64,000 bases of DNA from Pseudoips prasinana (Eukaryota; Arthropoda; Insecta; Lepidoptera; Nolidae): positions 4,092,001 through 4,156,000 of the forward strand of contig OX621255.1 of assembly GCA_951640165.1 (NCBI GenBank), given 5' to 3'. The first letter of the stretch is position 1. Every line of letters begins with the position of its first letter. Below the pieces are notes generated by a model that searched no databases, was not told the DNA's origin, and saw only the letters and a list, made by a program, of their open reading frames with translations. The translations under genes and the position numbers were made by a program. Below, in pieces: positions 53,771 through 64,000 of this stretch.

Positions 53771-54559
53771 CGCAGGGAAACTACGAGCATAGCCCTCTCC
53801 ATTGCTCTTTGGGTAACCCTGAGCCTTCTTATGAAGCCCATAGTATCTATATAATATAATGTATGTATATACGTTTGTACAACTTATTTTAAGCCCCGTT
53901 AGGACGATTTAAGAAAGAGTCTAGGTAAAAAATAAAAAGTCCCACATTATTTTACTAAAACAACAAATCGCATCAACCAATCAAATCTGCCATCACAATC
54001 ACAGCAGCAATTGGCGGCAAAACTTTCAAAATGGCAGCCAAATGTGCGGAATAAAATCAACATCAATTCGTGTTCGCGACGTAGGTAATGTCCACTCTTT
54101 ATTGGGAACAACCTGTGAAAGGATGGGGCTACACTCGATTTATTTCCACATTGAATTAATTCGTTATTTGTATCGATATAAGAGGTGAAATAATCCATTC
54201 TGATCACGTAAAGATAAAAATAGCTCTGTTAAGTATTTAAAGCTATACCCAGTTAACTAATATAATATTATAACAAATTATTTACTAATGTGTACAGTTA
54301 TTTCTATTGTAATATTGGGAAGAGACTGGACCTCACGACACAGGTCGATCCTAGTGTGAGGGCCAGAGAAAGATTGTTTATATGTATTATAGTTGTATAT
54401 GTCAATCCTTCCTATCAAAACAACTGCCATATCACTTTCGAACCCAAAATTATTTTACTTATAAGCAACATAATGCCATAACTCAAACCTTGCCCACAAG
54501 CAAGATCAAAATATTAATAGGGTAATGCAATTAGTTACAACGTTTTCTAAAAGGATAAA
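53771..54559. other. No recognisable feature
   Basis: AT-rich. A minus-strand 86-codon frame (53947-54207) has a Cys cluster but no known domain. Confidence 0.4.
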
Positions 54560-54860
54560 TAATAATAATAATAATCATTTATTTCAGATTTATCCAACCA
54601 TATTTGTTAGTATAAGTATAATAAATACCTTTAGAAAATCCCCGACTGCAACTATAGAGGTAATGACATCATTTTGGAAAAGAGCTGACACGATATATAT
54701 TATCCAAACTGGCTTTCAAATGGAAAAAAAGGCATCGATATCGATCCATCCGTTTGAGAGCTACAATGCCATAGACAGACACACACACACACACACACAG
54801 ACAGACGTTGACGTGAAACTTCTAACACCCTTTTTTTGCGTCGAGGGTTAAAAACGTTCT
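54560..54860. repeat. Repeat with (AC)n microsatellite
   Basis: ATCCGTTTGAGAGCTACAAT, (AC)n at 54779-54799, then GACGTGAAACTTCTAACACC: a layout common in lepidopteran dispersed repeats. Family not identified. The 108-codon frame crossing it is not credible. Confidence 0.45.
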
Positions 54861-55299
54861 TGAGTTGAGTTCGCGACAGTACTACTTATTAGCTCAATAT
54901 GTAGCCCTGAGGTAGTTTATTATAAAACGTTATTTAATATTATTATAATTCATATAATCGAAAACAATATCGTATTTTCCCCTCACTATCAAAACGATTG
55001 CCATAACACTTTCAACGGTGGTAACATTGCAATCGCGTTAATTATTCAACCAATATTATAATTGTACAGTCGACCTGATCATTAATATACCAAATGTGAT
55101 GATAGTATGCGGAATGTCAATAATGGTTATGGTCTTATAAATTTGTATGACGAATTCATGTTTATATTTGCTGCGGAAATTGGTTAAATAATATTAATAA
55201 GTAGGTTTTGATTTAAATTAATGATGAACTGGAGTATTATTCAACTTAGGGATAGATATTTCATGCTCAGAAAAGATATAATTGATAAACCAAATTGTA
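54861..55299. other. No recognisable feature
   Basis: AT-rich spacer. Confidence 0.45.
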
Positions 55300-55559
55300 A
55301 TAATATCTAGGGACAATAATAATATCTAGGTATAATGTCACACAGATCATCCTAGCCCCAAACTAAGCAAAGCTTGTACTATGGGTACCAGGCGACGATA
55401 TACATACTTATATAGATAGATAAATACTTAAATACATAGAAAACATCCATGACTCAGAAACAAATATTCGTGCTCATCACACAAATATTTGCACATACCG
55501 GGATTCGAACCCGGGACCACCAGCTTCGTAGGCACTACCAACTAGGCTACGGTGACCGT
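55300..55559 (-). mobile_element. SINE-1, minus-strand copy
   Basis: Full length but with six bases lost between box A and the anticodon region (TAGTGCCTACGAAGC). The (ATT)/ATAATATCTAG tail is partly duplicated at 55300-55330. Confidence 0.9.
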
Positions 55560-55667
55560 CATATATTTACCGTAAGATTTGTTTTTATTTCTTTTTAAAG
55601 GTATCAAGCACATTATTATTATTTATATTAGGAATTAACTCACGAACTCAAAGCACACAACTATATG

Positions 55668-55728
55668 GTTGTCCCAAAAATAGTTGTCCTCTACGGGGAT
55701 CGAACCCGTAACATGAGGGCACAAGTGC
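55668..55728 (-). mobile_element. SINE-3 fragment
   Basis: Minus strand TGCACTTGTGCCCTCATG, box B GGGTTCGATCCCCG, then AACTATTTTTGGG. Confidence 0.45.
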
Positions 55729-55864
55729 ATTTAACGATTCAATTATTTTCTACTTATTACAAAACACATAATAATCCAACTTGTAATAGTGAGCATAACA
55801 CAGCTACATACACTATCTTGGTGGTATTTCTTCTCAGCTGGATCTTAGTCTATTACTAACTAAA

Positions 55865-56005
55865 ACACAACCTTCAAGAAGCGAGCTTTTTCCTTTCTAA
55901 AAGCCGGCAACGTACTTGCGGCTCTTGAGGTGTTGCGAGTTTCCAGGGGAGGCGGTGATCACTTACCATCAGGTGACCATCTTGCCCCTTTGCTTGATCA
56001 TAAAA
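55865..56005 (+). mobile_element. LINE-V coding end and 3' tail
   Basis: CACAACCTTCAAGAAGCGAG, AAAGCCGGCAACGTACTTGC, GGTGATCACTTACCATCAGG: the last ~25 codons plus UTR of the LINE at 39375-39890. Confidence 0.65.
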
Positions 56006-56152
56006 AATAATTTGGTATTTTATTTAATTCCATTTATTTTAATTCAACAAAAATGAATGCAATGATAATTTTTAATATAATTAATTTCAGAAAGATTCCG
56101 AGGGATATCTCCCAGAGAATGGCATATCCCTCCAAATGTTTTCTTTACGACA

Positions 56153-56343
56153 ACTCTCGCACTAGGAAATCTATTCCCTGTGTTGCGGGGTACTTTACAA
56201 AGATATAATAGACGGACAAAAATTACATCCAACCTTAGATCAACTATTTATGGGTCATACAAATATTTATCCTGTGCGGGACTCGAACCCGCGACACGAA
56301 GAAGTGAAGCGACTTTCTCAGCCGCTGCGCCACACGTGCAGTC
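56153..56343 (-). mobile_element. SINE-3, full-length copy
   Basis: Head GACTGCACGTGTGGCGCAGC, box B GCGGGTTCGAGTCCCGC, CTAAGGTTGGATGTAATT body, GTAAAGTACCCCGCAACAC tail. Confidence 0.8.
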
Positions 56344-56617
56344 TAATTATGGACACAACCCTAATGTGAAATCTTTTGGGGAGGCTTTTGTCCAGCAGTG
56401 GACGTCATTAGGCTGATATGAAAATACGATAGACCCGTCTATGTTTTAGAGCTTTATGGCCAAATTTATACCTGACACACATTCTGCTATCTATAATCTT
56501 GGCTCGAGAGTGTCTCTAAGAGAAAAGTTCAAAGAGGTTAACATTCTAACTGTACCATCTCAGTATATATATGAAATCCTATAAACTATATGTGCATTAA
56601 TTCCTTCTGTAAAAGGA

Positions 56618-56895
56618 GCGATCATCATCATTACAGCCAAATAAGTCCACTGCTGGACAAGCCTCCCTCAAGAATCGTCTTGGGGGGATATGCCATAATC
56701 GCCACGCTTGGCAGGCGGGTTGGCAATCGCAGTAAAATGGTCACAGTCATCAGAAGGAAGCTGCTGCCCATCCTCTGGTAGATATTCCCTCGGGTCGACT
56801 TCTACGCCCCCCACGGGATGAGATGGGGTGATGATATTCTGATTCTGATATATGTCGCCGTCACCACACAGCTTCAGGACAAAGGAGCGATACAC
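56618..56895 (-). mobile_element. RTE-like family 2, longest copy
   Basis: CATCATCATTACAGCC start, GGGGGGATATGCCATAATCG, GGCAGGCGGGTTGGC, CTGGTAGATATTCCCTCGGG, CCCACGGGATGAGATGGGG. Reference for this family. Confidence 0.58.
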
Positions 56896-56904
56896 ATAAT
56901 GTAC

Positions 56905-57330
56905 ATACTAGATATAAGAATAATCTCATATTGCATACTACCCGTCTCCACAAAATAAGTAACTATTTTATGGGGCAATGTATAAGATTCTATAACAAAC
57001 TTCCCAATGATATTAGAGAATCGTCTACGAATAAGTTTAAAAGAATTATTAAAGCGAAATTGTGTAGCAGGGCATATTACAAAATATCAGATTATTTAAG
57101 TGATAAAAGTGCTTGGGATTGAGTTTTTCTGAGTAAACACTCAACACACATGATTGTAATTAATCTTAAGTACTTATATTTTATTTTAAAAAAGGATTCC
57201 TACTTCGTTTTTGGCAGTGTTTCTTAGTAGCTGCAACGTCATGCACTGCACGGTAGGGTAAAAAAATATGACAATACCACATAAATGTAAATTTTTTACG
57301 GAATAAAAATTTTTGACTTTGACTTTGACA
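56905..57330 (+). mobile_element. CR1-group LINE 3' end (LINE-W)
   Basis: ORF2 C-terminus (56931-57122), then the LINE-W UTR (AAAAGGATTCCTACTTCG, GCACTGCACGGTAGGGTAA) and a (GACTTT)n tail at 57308-57330, typical for this LINE group. It links the coding end to the orphan LINE-W tails at 19623-19790 and 48940-49030. Confidence 0.72.
56931..57122 (+). pseudogene. LINE-W ORF2 C-terminal remnant
   Basis: The frame reads GQCIRFYNKLPNDIRESSTN, KFKRIIKAKLCSRAYYKISD and DKSAW to TGA 57120-57122. The NKLPxxIR...AYYKIxDxLxDKxxW pattern is that of Daphne/CR1-like ORF2 ends, as in element A. The polymerase is absent. Confidence 0.65.
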
Positions 57331-57769
57331 TAAGTAGTATTTTCTGTAAAATCTCTCCAAAACCCACATTTACCAAAACCCGATATCTAAATAAGGCAAA
57401 ACATTCGATACAACCACGACGCATAAGGAAAACTAGAAGGGAGGGTAGAATAATAAAAACTAATAGAAACGGCGGCCATTAGCTGTTGTCGATCGTAGTG
57501 TTAAGTAGGCTTGTTTCCGAGAGGGTATGGATAGATAGATTCTGTTGTGTAAACTGTTTTTGTGGGTCTGAAGTAACCCAACTATTACGTGGCATGATAT
57601 CTGTACACAGTTTAATATTAGTCAAAATTATTAGATTACAAGGCGTACTTCTGCTGTGTTTTAAATTGAAAACGATGCGAATGATATCAGTGTCACTCTT
57701 AGATAAGATTTAAGATGTAGTTTTATAAGTGGCATCTATTGACTGACTATGTCCAGTGTGGAACTATTG
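57331..57769. other. No recognisable feature
   Basis: Contains a 75-codon plus-strand frame (57486-57713) with no known domain. Unassigned. Confidence 0.4.
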
Positions 57770-58260
57770 TTTTTTTTATTTATTTATTAACTCCTTCCAA
57801 TAAAAACATTACATTACACATTGTCTCACAAAATTGTATATATGCACGGTTTGTCTGTGAGAACCATAGAGTCACAATTTTTGACTGGTATACAATAGAT
57901 CACAATTTTTGACTTGTATACAGTAGACCATAGAGCATACAGTGAAAGTAATCGAATATCCATATCCATACATCTTCGGTCAGATAAACTAAAATTTTAA
58001 ATATTCATTTAGAGACTTCCTTGTAAATAAGATTTTAGAGTTTTCATAATTTTTCTTTTTATTGGTTCATTTCTAATACTTGTTGGCAAGGTTTTAAGAA
58101 GGTAAGGTATACGTTTCTGTAAGGTTCTATCTCCATAGTAATTGCCTACTTTAGGAACCTCGATTTACGTTGACTTATTGACTCCCACTAAACTTCATTG
58201 TCTAAGCAAAAATATCCTTCAAATCCGATTTTATTGATTATTCTGCTCCTCCTTTTAGGA
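57770..58260 (-). mobile_element. LINE 3' end, minus strand
   Basis: Minus strand ends in AATAAATAAATAAAAAAA. A coding end lies at 58009-58165: VGNYYGDRTLQKRIPYLL, TLPTSIRNEPIKRKI, LKSYLQGSL, stop 58009-58011. This resembles LINE ORF2 C-termini; clade uncertain. Confidence 0.5.
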
Positions 58261-58284
58261 TATAAGTTAAAGTAAATGATTCTA

Positions 58285-58520
58285 ATATAACTATGCTGTG
58301 TGGTGAGGGCATAGAATATCATCACCCCATCTCATCCTGTGAGGGGCGTAGAAATCGACTGAGGGAATACCTACCAGAGAACGGGCAGCAGCGTTTTTCT
58401 GTGAACTATAACCGCCACTGGGATCGCCAATCCGTCCACCAAGCGTGACGATCATGGCATATCCCCCATTCTTTGGGGAGGCTTTTGTCCAGTAATGGAC
58501 GTACTTTGGCTGACGTGATG
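58285..58520 (+). mobile_element. RTE-like family 2, plus-strand copy
   Basis: CACCCCATCTCATCCTGTG, GGGAATACCTACCAGAGAAC, CCAAGCGTGACGATCATGG, then GGGGAGGCTTTTGTCCAG and TGACGTGATGA as the 3' end. It shows the family's natural orientation. Confidence 0.6.
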
Positions 58521-58974
58521 AAATGGTTATAATAAAATGCCTCCGACAAATAAAACGCATGTCTATGTACCTAGTCGCGCGTTTGTACACTTGGACTGTC
58601 AAGCGTTGTCGTCCCACGTGCATTACAAGAAGTCCGCCTCGGGCGTTCCAGTACAGTCGGCTGGAACACTCCCATGTTTTTTAAAAAAAGTTTTAATTTG
58701 TTCAAAAAATATTGGGTTGTAATTTGGGTTCGGGATTCACCCTCATTTTGGAGGTAAAAGCTATTGAAAAAGTAGAAATAAAAGACGCTTGTCTAAAGTA
58801 GACATGCGTGATTTAATGGGTAGAATTCATCTAAAGTTATTCAAGCTTGCTATTTAGGTACAAAGTAGGGTTTTGGACCATGTATCACCGTGAATGGGAA
58901 ATATAATAATTATCCTCATGTAATAGAGTACCCCTATTCTTATTATACTTCCGGTGGCAGCTGTGACACTGCGT
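58521..58974. other. No recognisable feature
   Basis: Unassigned spacer. Confidence 0.4.
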
Positions 58975-59215
58975 CATCATCAGGTTTAAATCGTCCACTG
59001 CCGAATATATTCCTTCCCCAAAGGTTTCTATAACCTTGCCATTTAGAGAGGTTTTTCTTAGTCCCCTTGATTACCATGCGACCAGTTAGCTACTACTGGT
59101 GCTCGACTAAGTGCTGTATCGCTTAGTCAACTTTTACAACACCCACGGGATGATATGAGGTGGCCCTGTTATTCTTTATAGGCCGAAAACCACACGGCTT
59201 AGACTGACTGCCTCC
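58975..59215 (-). mobile_element. RTE-like family 2, diverged copy
   Basis: CATCATCAGGTTTAAATCGTCC, CCAAAGGTTTCTATAACC, CACCCACGGGATGATATGAG. Confidence 0.45.
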
Positions 59216-60242
59216 AGCGTGGAACTATTGTACTCACCACTCTCGCTAACCTTCAAAGTCTAACCCAAGCAAGATGGATAAATTGCAGAATCTTTTCGAC
59301 AGAAGTGACGCTATCATCATCCTAAGGGTCGAACAGTGTTATTGCTATTTTCCCGGCTAGAAATATACTCACTAGCAGCTCAAAGTCCACAAGTTGACGA
59401 AATACGCCTGTGCTTCGTAGGGCACGTAAAGTGACTAATCTCTTCCCGGCCGTGTCGGATAACTATCACGTCGCATTATGCGATGAGAGAGTGATTAGCT
59501 AGTTCTCATTGAAAATTGCCACCGTAGCCCCCTGGGTTCCATATATCAAATCATGCAAAATAATCATTCCCACATGGCCACGTACTTTTCTTTCCAAGTG
59601 TACATTCAGGTACAGTCGGGCACAATGCAAACAATAGCACGAGCCAGCAGCGCACAAATCTTAATCTTAGCATTCATTATGGCGGCGAAACGAACCTGAA
59701 TTTATTCTAGGTAACCTCGCACCGACGCGGTTTATGAACATGCAGTAGCTTCACTTCGCTTTTTTTGTTATTGTGCTTGTATATTAAAAGAATAGGTTAC
59801 TTGCAGATGTTTATATATTTATACAACATGTAACTTAATTAAAGCACGAAAATAGTTTGTCCAGAATCGTTTACCGAAATGTTTTATATCATTTTTAATA
59901 TAGGTATTTTTTTTTCCAAAATAATTAAAACTACGGAAATTATTGTCATATTAACCCTGTATAGTCAAAACAAATTGAAATGGACCGTAAGTCAAAGTAA
60001 TAAGACTTAAAAATTCCATAATTCCATTCAAAATAAAGAAAAAGAAACGAATTTAGTAAATAATATATATATAATAATTATAAATAATAATGCATTTAAC
60101 ATGTACATATTAAATTAAAAATTCAGTGTATGTATTATGATTACATCATAATATTCTAATTGGGGTGTTTGAGGGTGTGCGTTAATTACGTTACATGTTG
60201 TATATGATAACCAGGTTGAGAATAATTTGGGCATTTGATTTT
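59216..60242. other. Largely unassigned
   Basis: Mixed then AT-rich sequence. 59385-59560 faintly resembles SINE-4 body (TGTGCTTCGTAGGGCACG) but is too degraded to call. Confidence 0.4.
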
Positions 60243-60430
60243 TAATTCATCATCAGCCTAATATCATCTACTGCTAGACATAGGCCTCCTCCAAAGGTTT
60301 CTTTCCATAACGTTGGCATTAGAGAAGTTTGCCGTAGTCACCGCTCTTGGCATATGAGTTGGCGACCGCAGTAAGGTGATAGCTCGTGCATAGGGGGCAA
60401 TGCTGCCCGACTACGTCACATTTTGAATTT
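60243..60430 (-). mobile_element. RTE-like family 2 fragment
   Basis: CATCATCAGCCTAATATCATC, CTCCAAAGGTTTCTTTCC, TTGGCGACCGCAGTAAGG. Confidence 0.5.
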
Positions 60431-60936
60431 GTTGGGCATGATAACTGGTACGCGGAGTGAAATTTTTATTTATTTTTATTTTGTGTTATTGGGACATCAA
60501 ACAGTTACACATTAATACATAATTTTAAACCGACTGATAAAGAGCGTAGTAAACGTGTAACCCACACCAATGTCCGCGAAATAATGTTAAGTGCGTAGTT
60601 AAGAATACTCGCGCGATTTAATGAAGAGCGTGATAAGGTAATTTTGATATTTTATTTTACTAAATCAATGGCCATTCTTTAAAATTTTGTCTTGGAAGTG
60701 AAAAAATATCTATATTAAAGAAGTGTGTGTTATATGTTTCTACTAGGCGGTGGAGAGGCGCCCGTGCGCCGGCGTTACTTCAGCAGCGTGCAGTGTAAAA
60801 CAGCCGGGGCACGCGCACCTCTCGCCGTATAACAGTTCTATTGATGTAATTGATAACCCATCACATGACGCTTGCAGTATTACCGACCTCTTTACCACCG
60901 ATGGCCTTTGACAGCCTTACACACACGCTGGACAAA
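60431..60936. other. Unassigned, with GC-rich inverted repeat
   Basis: 60745-60830 is GC-rich with imperfect inverted arms (GGTGGAGAGGCGCCCGTGC and GCACGCGCACCTCTCGCC). Otherwise AT-rich. Confidence 0.5.
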
Positions 60937-61519
60937 GATATTAAAAAACTCAAATCGTAGGAAAGTGAGAACTGTACATTGAATATTTTTTTTAAAGGAT
61001 ACTTGGGGCGTGATCTACAATCGATATCGAAGCCAAAAATATAGTTTTAAGAATTTTTGTCTGTTTATCTGTTTGTCTGTATGTATTTCCGCATTGTAAC
61101 TAAATTGTAGTGATTATTTATTCTGTTTGATTATAATACTACCTGTTGACATTTGTAATGCTACATATTGATTTATTTATTTATTATTATTTGATTGTTT
61201 AAATTTTATCTCGACTTTTTAACTATTTTGAATTTGGACATAATTGTATTTTTCTTATTATTGTATACCTGTTGCATGATCTTGTATGATAAAGATTGAA
61301 TTCTAACACAATTGTAAAATATTGTTTATGAATAAATAAAATTGAAAAATAAAATTGAATTGAAACTCAAAAAATACTACATGGATTTACTTCAAATTTT
61401 GCATGAATATTAGCAAGAGGTCGGGTCAACATATAGGCTACATATTATCACGCTATCACCTACGGGAGAGGAGCTGTGATAATTTATAAAATTTAACGCG
61501 GGTAAAACCGCGGGGCTAG
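60937..61519 (+). mobile_element. Helitron interrupted by a LINE tail
   Basis: The body matches 21735-22055 from ATCGTAGGAAAGT; the end GCGGGTAAAACCGC GGGGCTAG has lost ACAG before CTAG. A ~275-bp insert (about 61088-61361) splits it after TCTGTATGTAT. Confidence 0.78.
61088..61361 (+). mobile_element. LINE or SINE 3' tail inside a Helitron
   Basis: Noncoding, AT-rich, ending AATAAATAAAATTGAAAAAT and AAAATTGAATTG. Consistent with a 5'-truncated retrotransposon tail of unknown family. Confidence 0.5.
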
Positions 61520-61980
61520 TTCTTTAATAACTCTCTTGTAAAACGTGGAAGACCATTTTATGTAACAGAAGTCTATATATGATTTTTTTTCGTCCGAATA
61601 TCGAACTCGAACTTCCTTGCTAGTCTTACCACTACGTTACGTCCCCCCATTTTGCTCTTACAATTTTTTACACAATACACGTGAAACGGCAATCGTTTCC
61701 CTTAGTAATGAGGGAGAATATTACCCGATCAGCCTGAGGCGTTTTTAATTTTCCACAGAATCACCTACGGAGGAAAGTATTATTTTTTTCGGTATCTTAA
61801 TAAGGGAGTCGGAATATTTTATGTAACATCGATTAAGAGTTATGAAGGTTGATTAGTTGGGAGATGGATGGGCTGAGATTATGGCCGTGGTAGGTAAGGT
61901 TTGTGAGACTTGTATGATGTTTGATAGTATGAAGTTAGTGAGAAAAGATTTCATAGAATACTGATAAAATTGAGGCGTCT
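61520..61980. other. No recognisable feature
   Basis: Unassigned; no coding. Confidence 0.4.
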
Positions 61981-62048
61981 TCATACTGAAGACCTCCCAT
62001 ATGAAAGATGCAACTGTGAACACGGGTCGAGAATGCCGATCGGAAACG

Positions 62049-62443
62049 TTTCGAGACCCGCCGGACGATTAAATTCATGATTTCCCATTTTTGAGTTTAG
62101 ATTTACGCTTTGCATTGCGAATAATGCTATAAAATTCAAATTTATTAATTTGGAAGGTATTATCAATATGATATGATCTTTCACGTGCAACTGTGAACAT
62201 ATCAGTCGGCCATGTTTCTAGAAAACAAGATAATACCTACATCCTCCGGAAGGGTGTTAGCAAGGGAATCCTAAATTTGATCTGCCAGAGTATATCGTTC
62301 GTAGCTTAACGCAGAGCGCCTACCCCGGATTGGTAGATGGTGCAGTTTCGAGACCCGCCGGACGATAAAATTTATGATTTCCCATTTTTGAGTTTAGATT
62401 AATGCTTTGCATTGCGAATAATGCTATAAAATTCAAATTTAAT
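62049..62443. repeat. Pair of ~100-bp direct repeats
   Basis: TTTCGAGACCCGCCGGACGA through GCTATAAAATTCAAATTTA occurs at about 62049-62148 and 62344-62443 with few differences, 295 bp apart. A shorter echo (GCAACTGTGAACA) occurs at 62009 and 62188. Confidence 0.85.
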
Positions 62444-62759
62444 TATACTTTTCGCATAGACAAAGTATTGGTAGTACTGATGGGATTGAGAAGATATAGA
62501 TATTATGGCCTATCATAATAGACCTATCATAATCACAATTTCTCATACTCATTATAACATAATCCAAATGAGATGACTCTCATCAATATAGTTTCATGAT
62601 CCCATAATATTTTAGTGCGATATAAAAATAATGTCGGCGGACATTTTATGGGCATAACTCATAATTATTATGGGCTCCCTGATGGTGGCTCTGATTGGAT
62701 AGTTGATTTATTGGGTAGTTACATAGTTTGGGAGGTAATGATTCTGATGGACATTTTAA
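62444..62759. other. No recognisable feature
   Basis: AT-rich; short TATCATAATAGACC repeats near 62510-62530. Confidence 0.4.
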
Positions 62760-62911
62760 TAATAGAGTAAAAACTTGAGAGGTGACAAGGGACACCCGGA
62801 TGGAACGAAGTTATTTCTTATTATTTATTATGTACAAAAAACCTGTATACACTCAACAAAAATAATCCTCGCGACACCACACTGTTCAATGCGAAATAGA
62901 ATTGAAAATAT
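62760..62911 (-). repeat. Inverted partner of 1-165
   Basis: GACACCCGGATGGAACGAAG and CCACACTGTTCAATGCGAAA are reverse complements of the left-edge repeat, about 90% identical over ~150 bp. Confidence 0.6.
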
Positions 62912-62924
62912 CTGGCTTGCTTTC

Positions 62925-62956
62925 TATAAGAGAGAGAGAGACAGACAGACAGAGAA
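62925..62956 (+). repeat. (GA)n/(CAGA)n microsatellite
   Basis: AGAGAGAGAGAGACAGACAGACAGAG. Confidence 0.85.
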
Positions 62957-63061
62957 ACATGCGCACGCCGCACAGCTGCAAAAAGTGTCGTGACAACTTT
63001 TCGTAAGATTTTTTTCCGTCTAGCCCCCTATCACAACGCGCGATAAGGAACTTCGTTCCAA

Positions 63062-63320
63062 AAAGATAGATGTTCTCACCGGTCCGTAAGCAATCGGCGA
63101 GGTAAAGCAACTTCGCTCGCGGCCAGTACAAAGATGGGTGACCACCAAAGTCGTTTAATTTCTGGTCGTCTCCGTGCCTCGGAGGGCACGTTAAGCTGTC
63201 GTTCCCAGTTGTTACCATTAGACAACGGGCGATAAGCTATGTCAGAGGCCTACTGCGCTGGTTGAACAACTCTGACACCAGGGTAATCACTGCCCATACG
63301 ATAAGTAAGTAAGTAAAATA
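63062..63320 (+). mobile_element. 5S-rRNA-like SINE, best copy
   Basis: The left ~65 bp follow 5S rRNA from TTCTC.CCGGTCCG through GGCGAGGTAAAGCAACTTCG, GCGGCCAGTACAAAGATGGG and TGACC, i.e. the internal control region half of 5S. The right part has GTCTCCGTGCCTCGGAGG, GTCAGAGGCC and ACTGCCCATACG, with a (TAAG)n tail. Five copies occur in the window. Confidence 0.75.
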
Positions 63321-63555
63321 GTGGTTATCTCAACAGAGATAAGCCAACTACGTTGGGTATATTAAAGTGAAGAACTACATCCTCCTGATAATTCCCAATC
63401 TTAGTATAGGAAGTGATCAGATGGATGGACTAAAATTTTAAGCATTCACCGAGGAATAAGCATATAACCCAGGCTCCCGGCTTCTTCTGGGATTTTTTAT
63501 AAGCAGTTTGGCATTTCAGACTCAATCCCTATAAATAAGAAATGATAAATATGAT

Positions 63556-63622
63556 GGGGCGGTTGGTCTGGTTGGTAAATGCTTGCCTTTCACGTCACAG
63601 GTCGTGGATTCGAATCTTGTAT
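63556..63622 (+). mobile_element. SINE-2 head fragment
   Basis: GGGGCGGTTGGTCTGGTTGG, CTTTCACGTCACAGGTCG and box-B-like GGATTCGAATC; the body is absent. Confidence 0.55.
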
Positions 63623-64000
63623 TCACTCAATTCGGTTCTATATTGTTTAGCCCCAGTCGGTTACGCACTTGCTTTTTGTCATGCAGTCCCCATGACCTGT
63701 ACGACTGGGATTTGGTTGAAGCTTCCTTGCATGCCACATGCAAACTTGTCTAGATTTTATTTCGAGTGCATAAATGATTAATCACTTTTGAAAATTTATG
63801 CGCCGCTAAAGATCTGTTTATAAGCAGAAACATACAACTGCTACTTATACTCAGCCTCCATGAAGATAAAAGAAAACTTTTAAAAGTAACCTCAGAACAT
63901 TCCGTCACTACTTTGGTCCGTGGAAGGGACACAACACACCAAATTGATTTTTCACGGACACTAATCGCGTGGTGGGACAGCCAATAACACTGGGGATGTC
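63623..64000. other. No recognisable feature
   Basis: Unassigned to the window end. Confidence 0.4.

Noticed and set aside
54525..54851. 108-codon frame with poly-Asn and His-Thr repeat
   Set aside because: Produced by AAT and AC microsatellites inside a dispersed repeat.

Overview
The window looks like transposon-packed, AT-rich DNA from a lepidopteran (moth or butterfly) genome. Bacterial-style gene organisation is absent. The repeat content is typical of Lepidoptera: several tRNA-headed SINE families, a 5S-rRNA-like SINE, RTE and CR1-group LINE 3' ends, a Jockey-type LINE, and Helitrons that end in CTAG and sit between A and T. I find no convincing intact host gene. Most long reading frames belong to retrotransposons or are chance frames.

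Layout. 1-24 kb is a mosaic of short elements. It holds SINEs of five families, 5'-truncated LINE ends, four Helitrons with clear CTAG ends plus Helitron-like fragments, a ~0.8 kb hAT-like non-autonomous DNA element with an 8-bp target duplication (16087-16880), perfect hairpins near 5.3 kb and a fold-back near 10.3-10.7 kb. From 24.8 to 35 kb lies the main structure. A decayed minus-strand gene encoding a tandem ~58-residue repeat (25366-26050 and 34132-34980) is split by an almost complete CR1-group LINE (element A, 26051-34125). Element A has an ORF1 with coiled-coil and SGNH-esterase-like regions and an ORF2 with endonuclease and reverse transcriptase. It was in turn split by a second, 5'-truncated LINE (element B, 29134-31912). 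Removing B restores the ORF2 reading frame of A, apart from one in-frame stop; removing A restores a repeat-unit junction.

35.2-37.7 kb holds a third LINE ORF2 (element C, minus strand, broken). 41.4-45.6 kb holds a GC-rich Jockey-like LINE (element D) with full 5' and 3' ends, a poly(A) tail and a 12-bp target duplication. Its interior is deleted, joining the start of ORF1 to the middle of ORF2, and it sits inside an LTR-like sequence. 45.6-64 kb returns to a mosaic of SINEs, LINE tails, Helitron pieces and a small MITE with terminal inverted repeats at 48447-48563. A ~150-bp sequence at the left edge recurs inverted near 62.8 kb.

The nesting gives a relative history: decayed repeat gene, then LINE A, then LINE B; LTR-like sequence, then LINE D; SINEs or LINE tails, then Helitrons or the MITE. 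SINE and LINE names such as SINE-1 or LINE-Y are local labels for families recognised by repetition inside this window. Family and clade assignments come from motif recognition without database searches.
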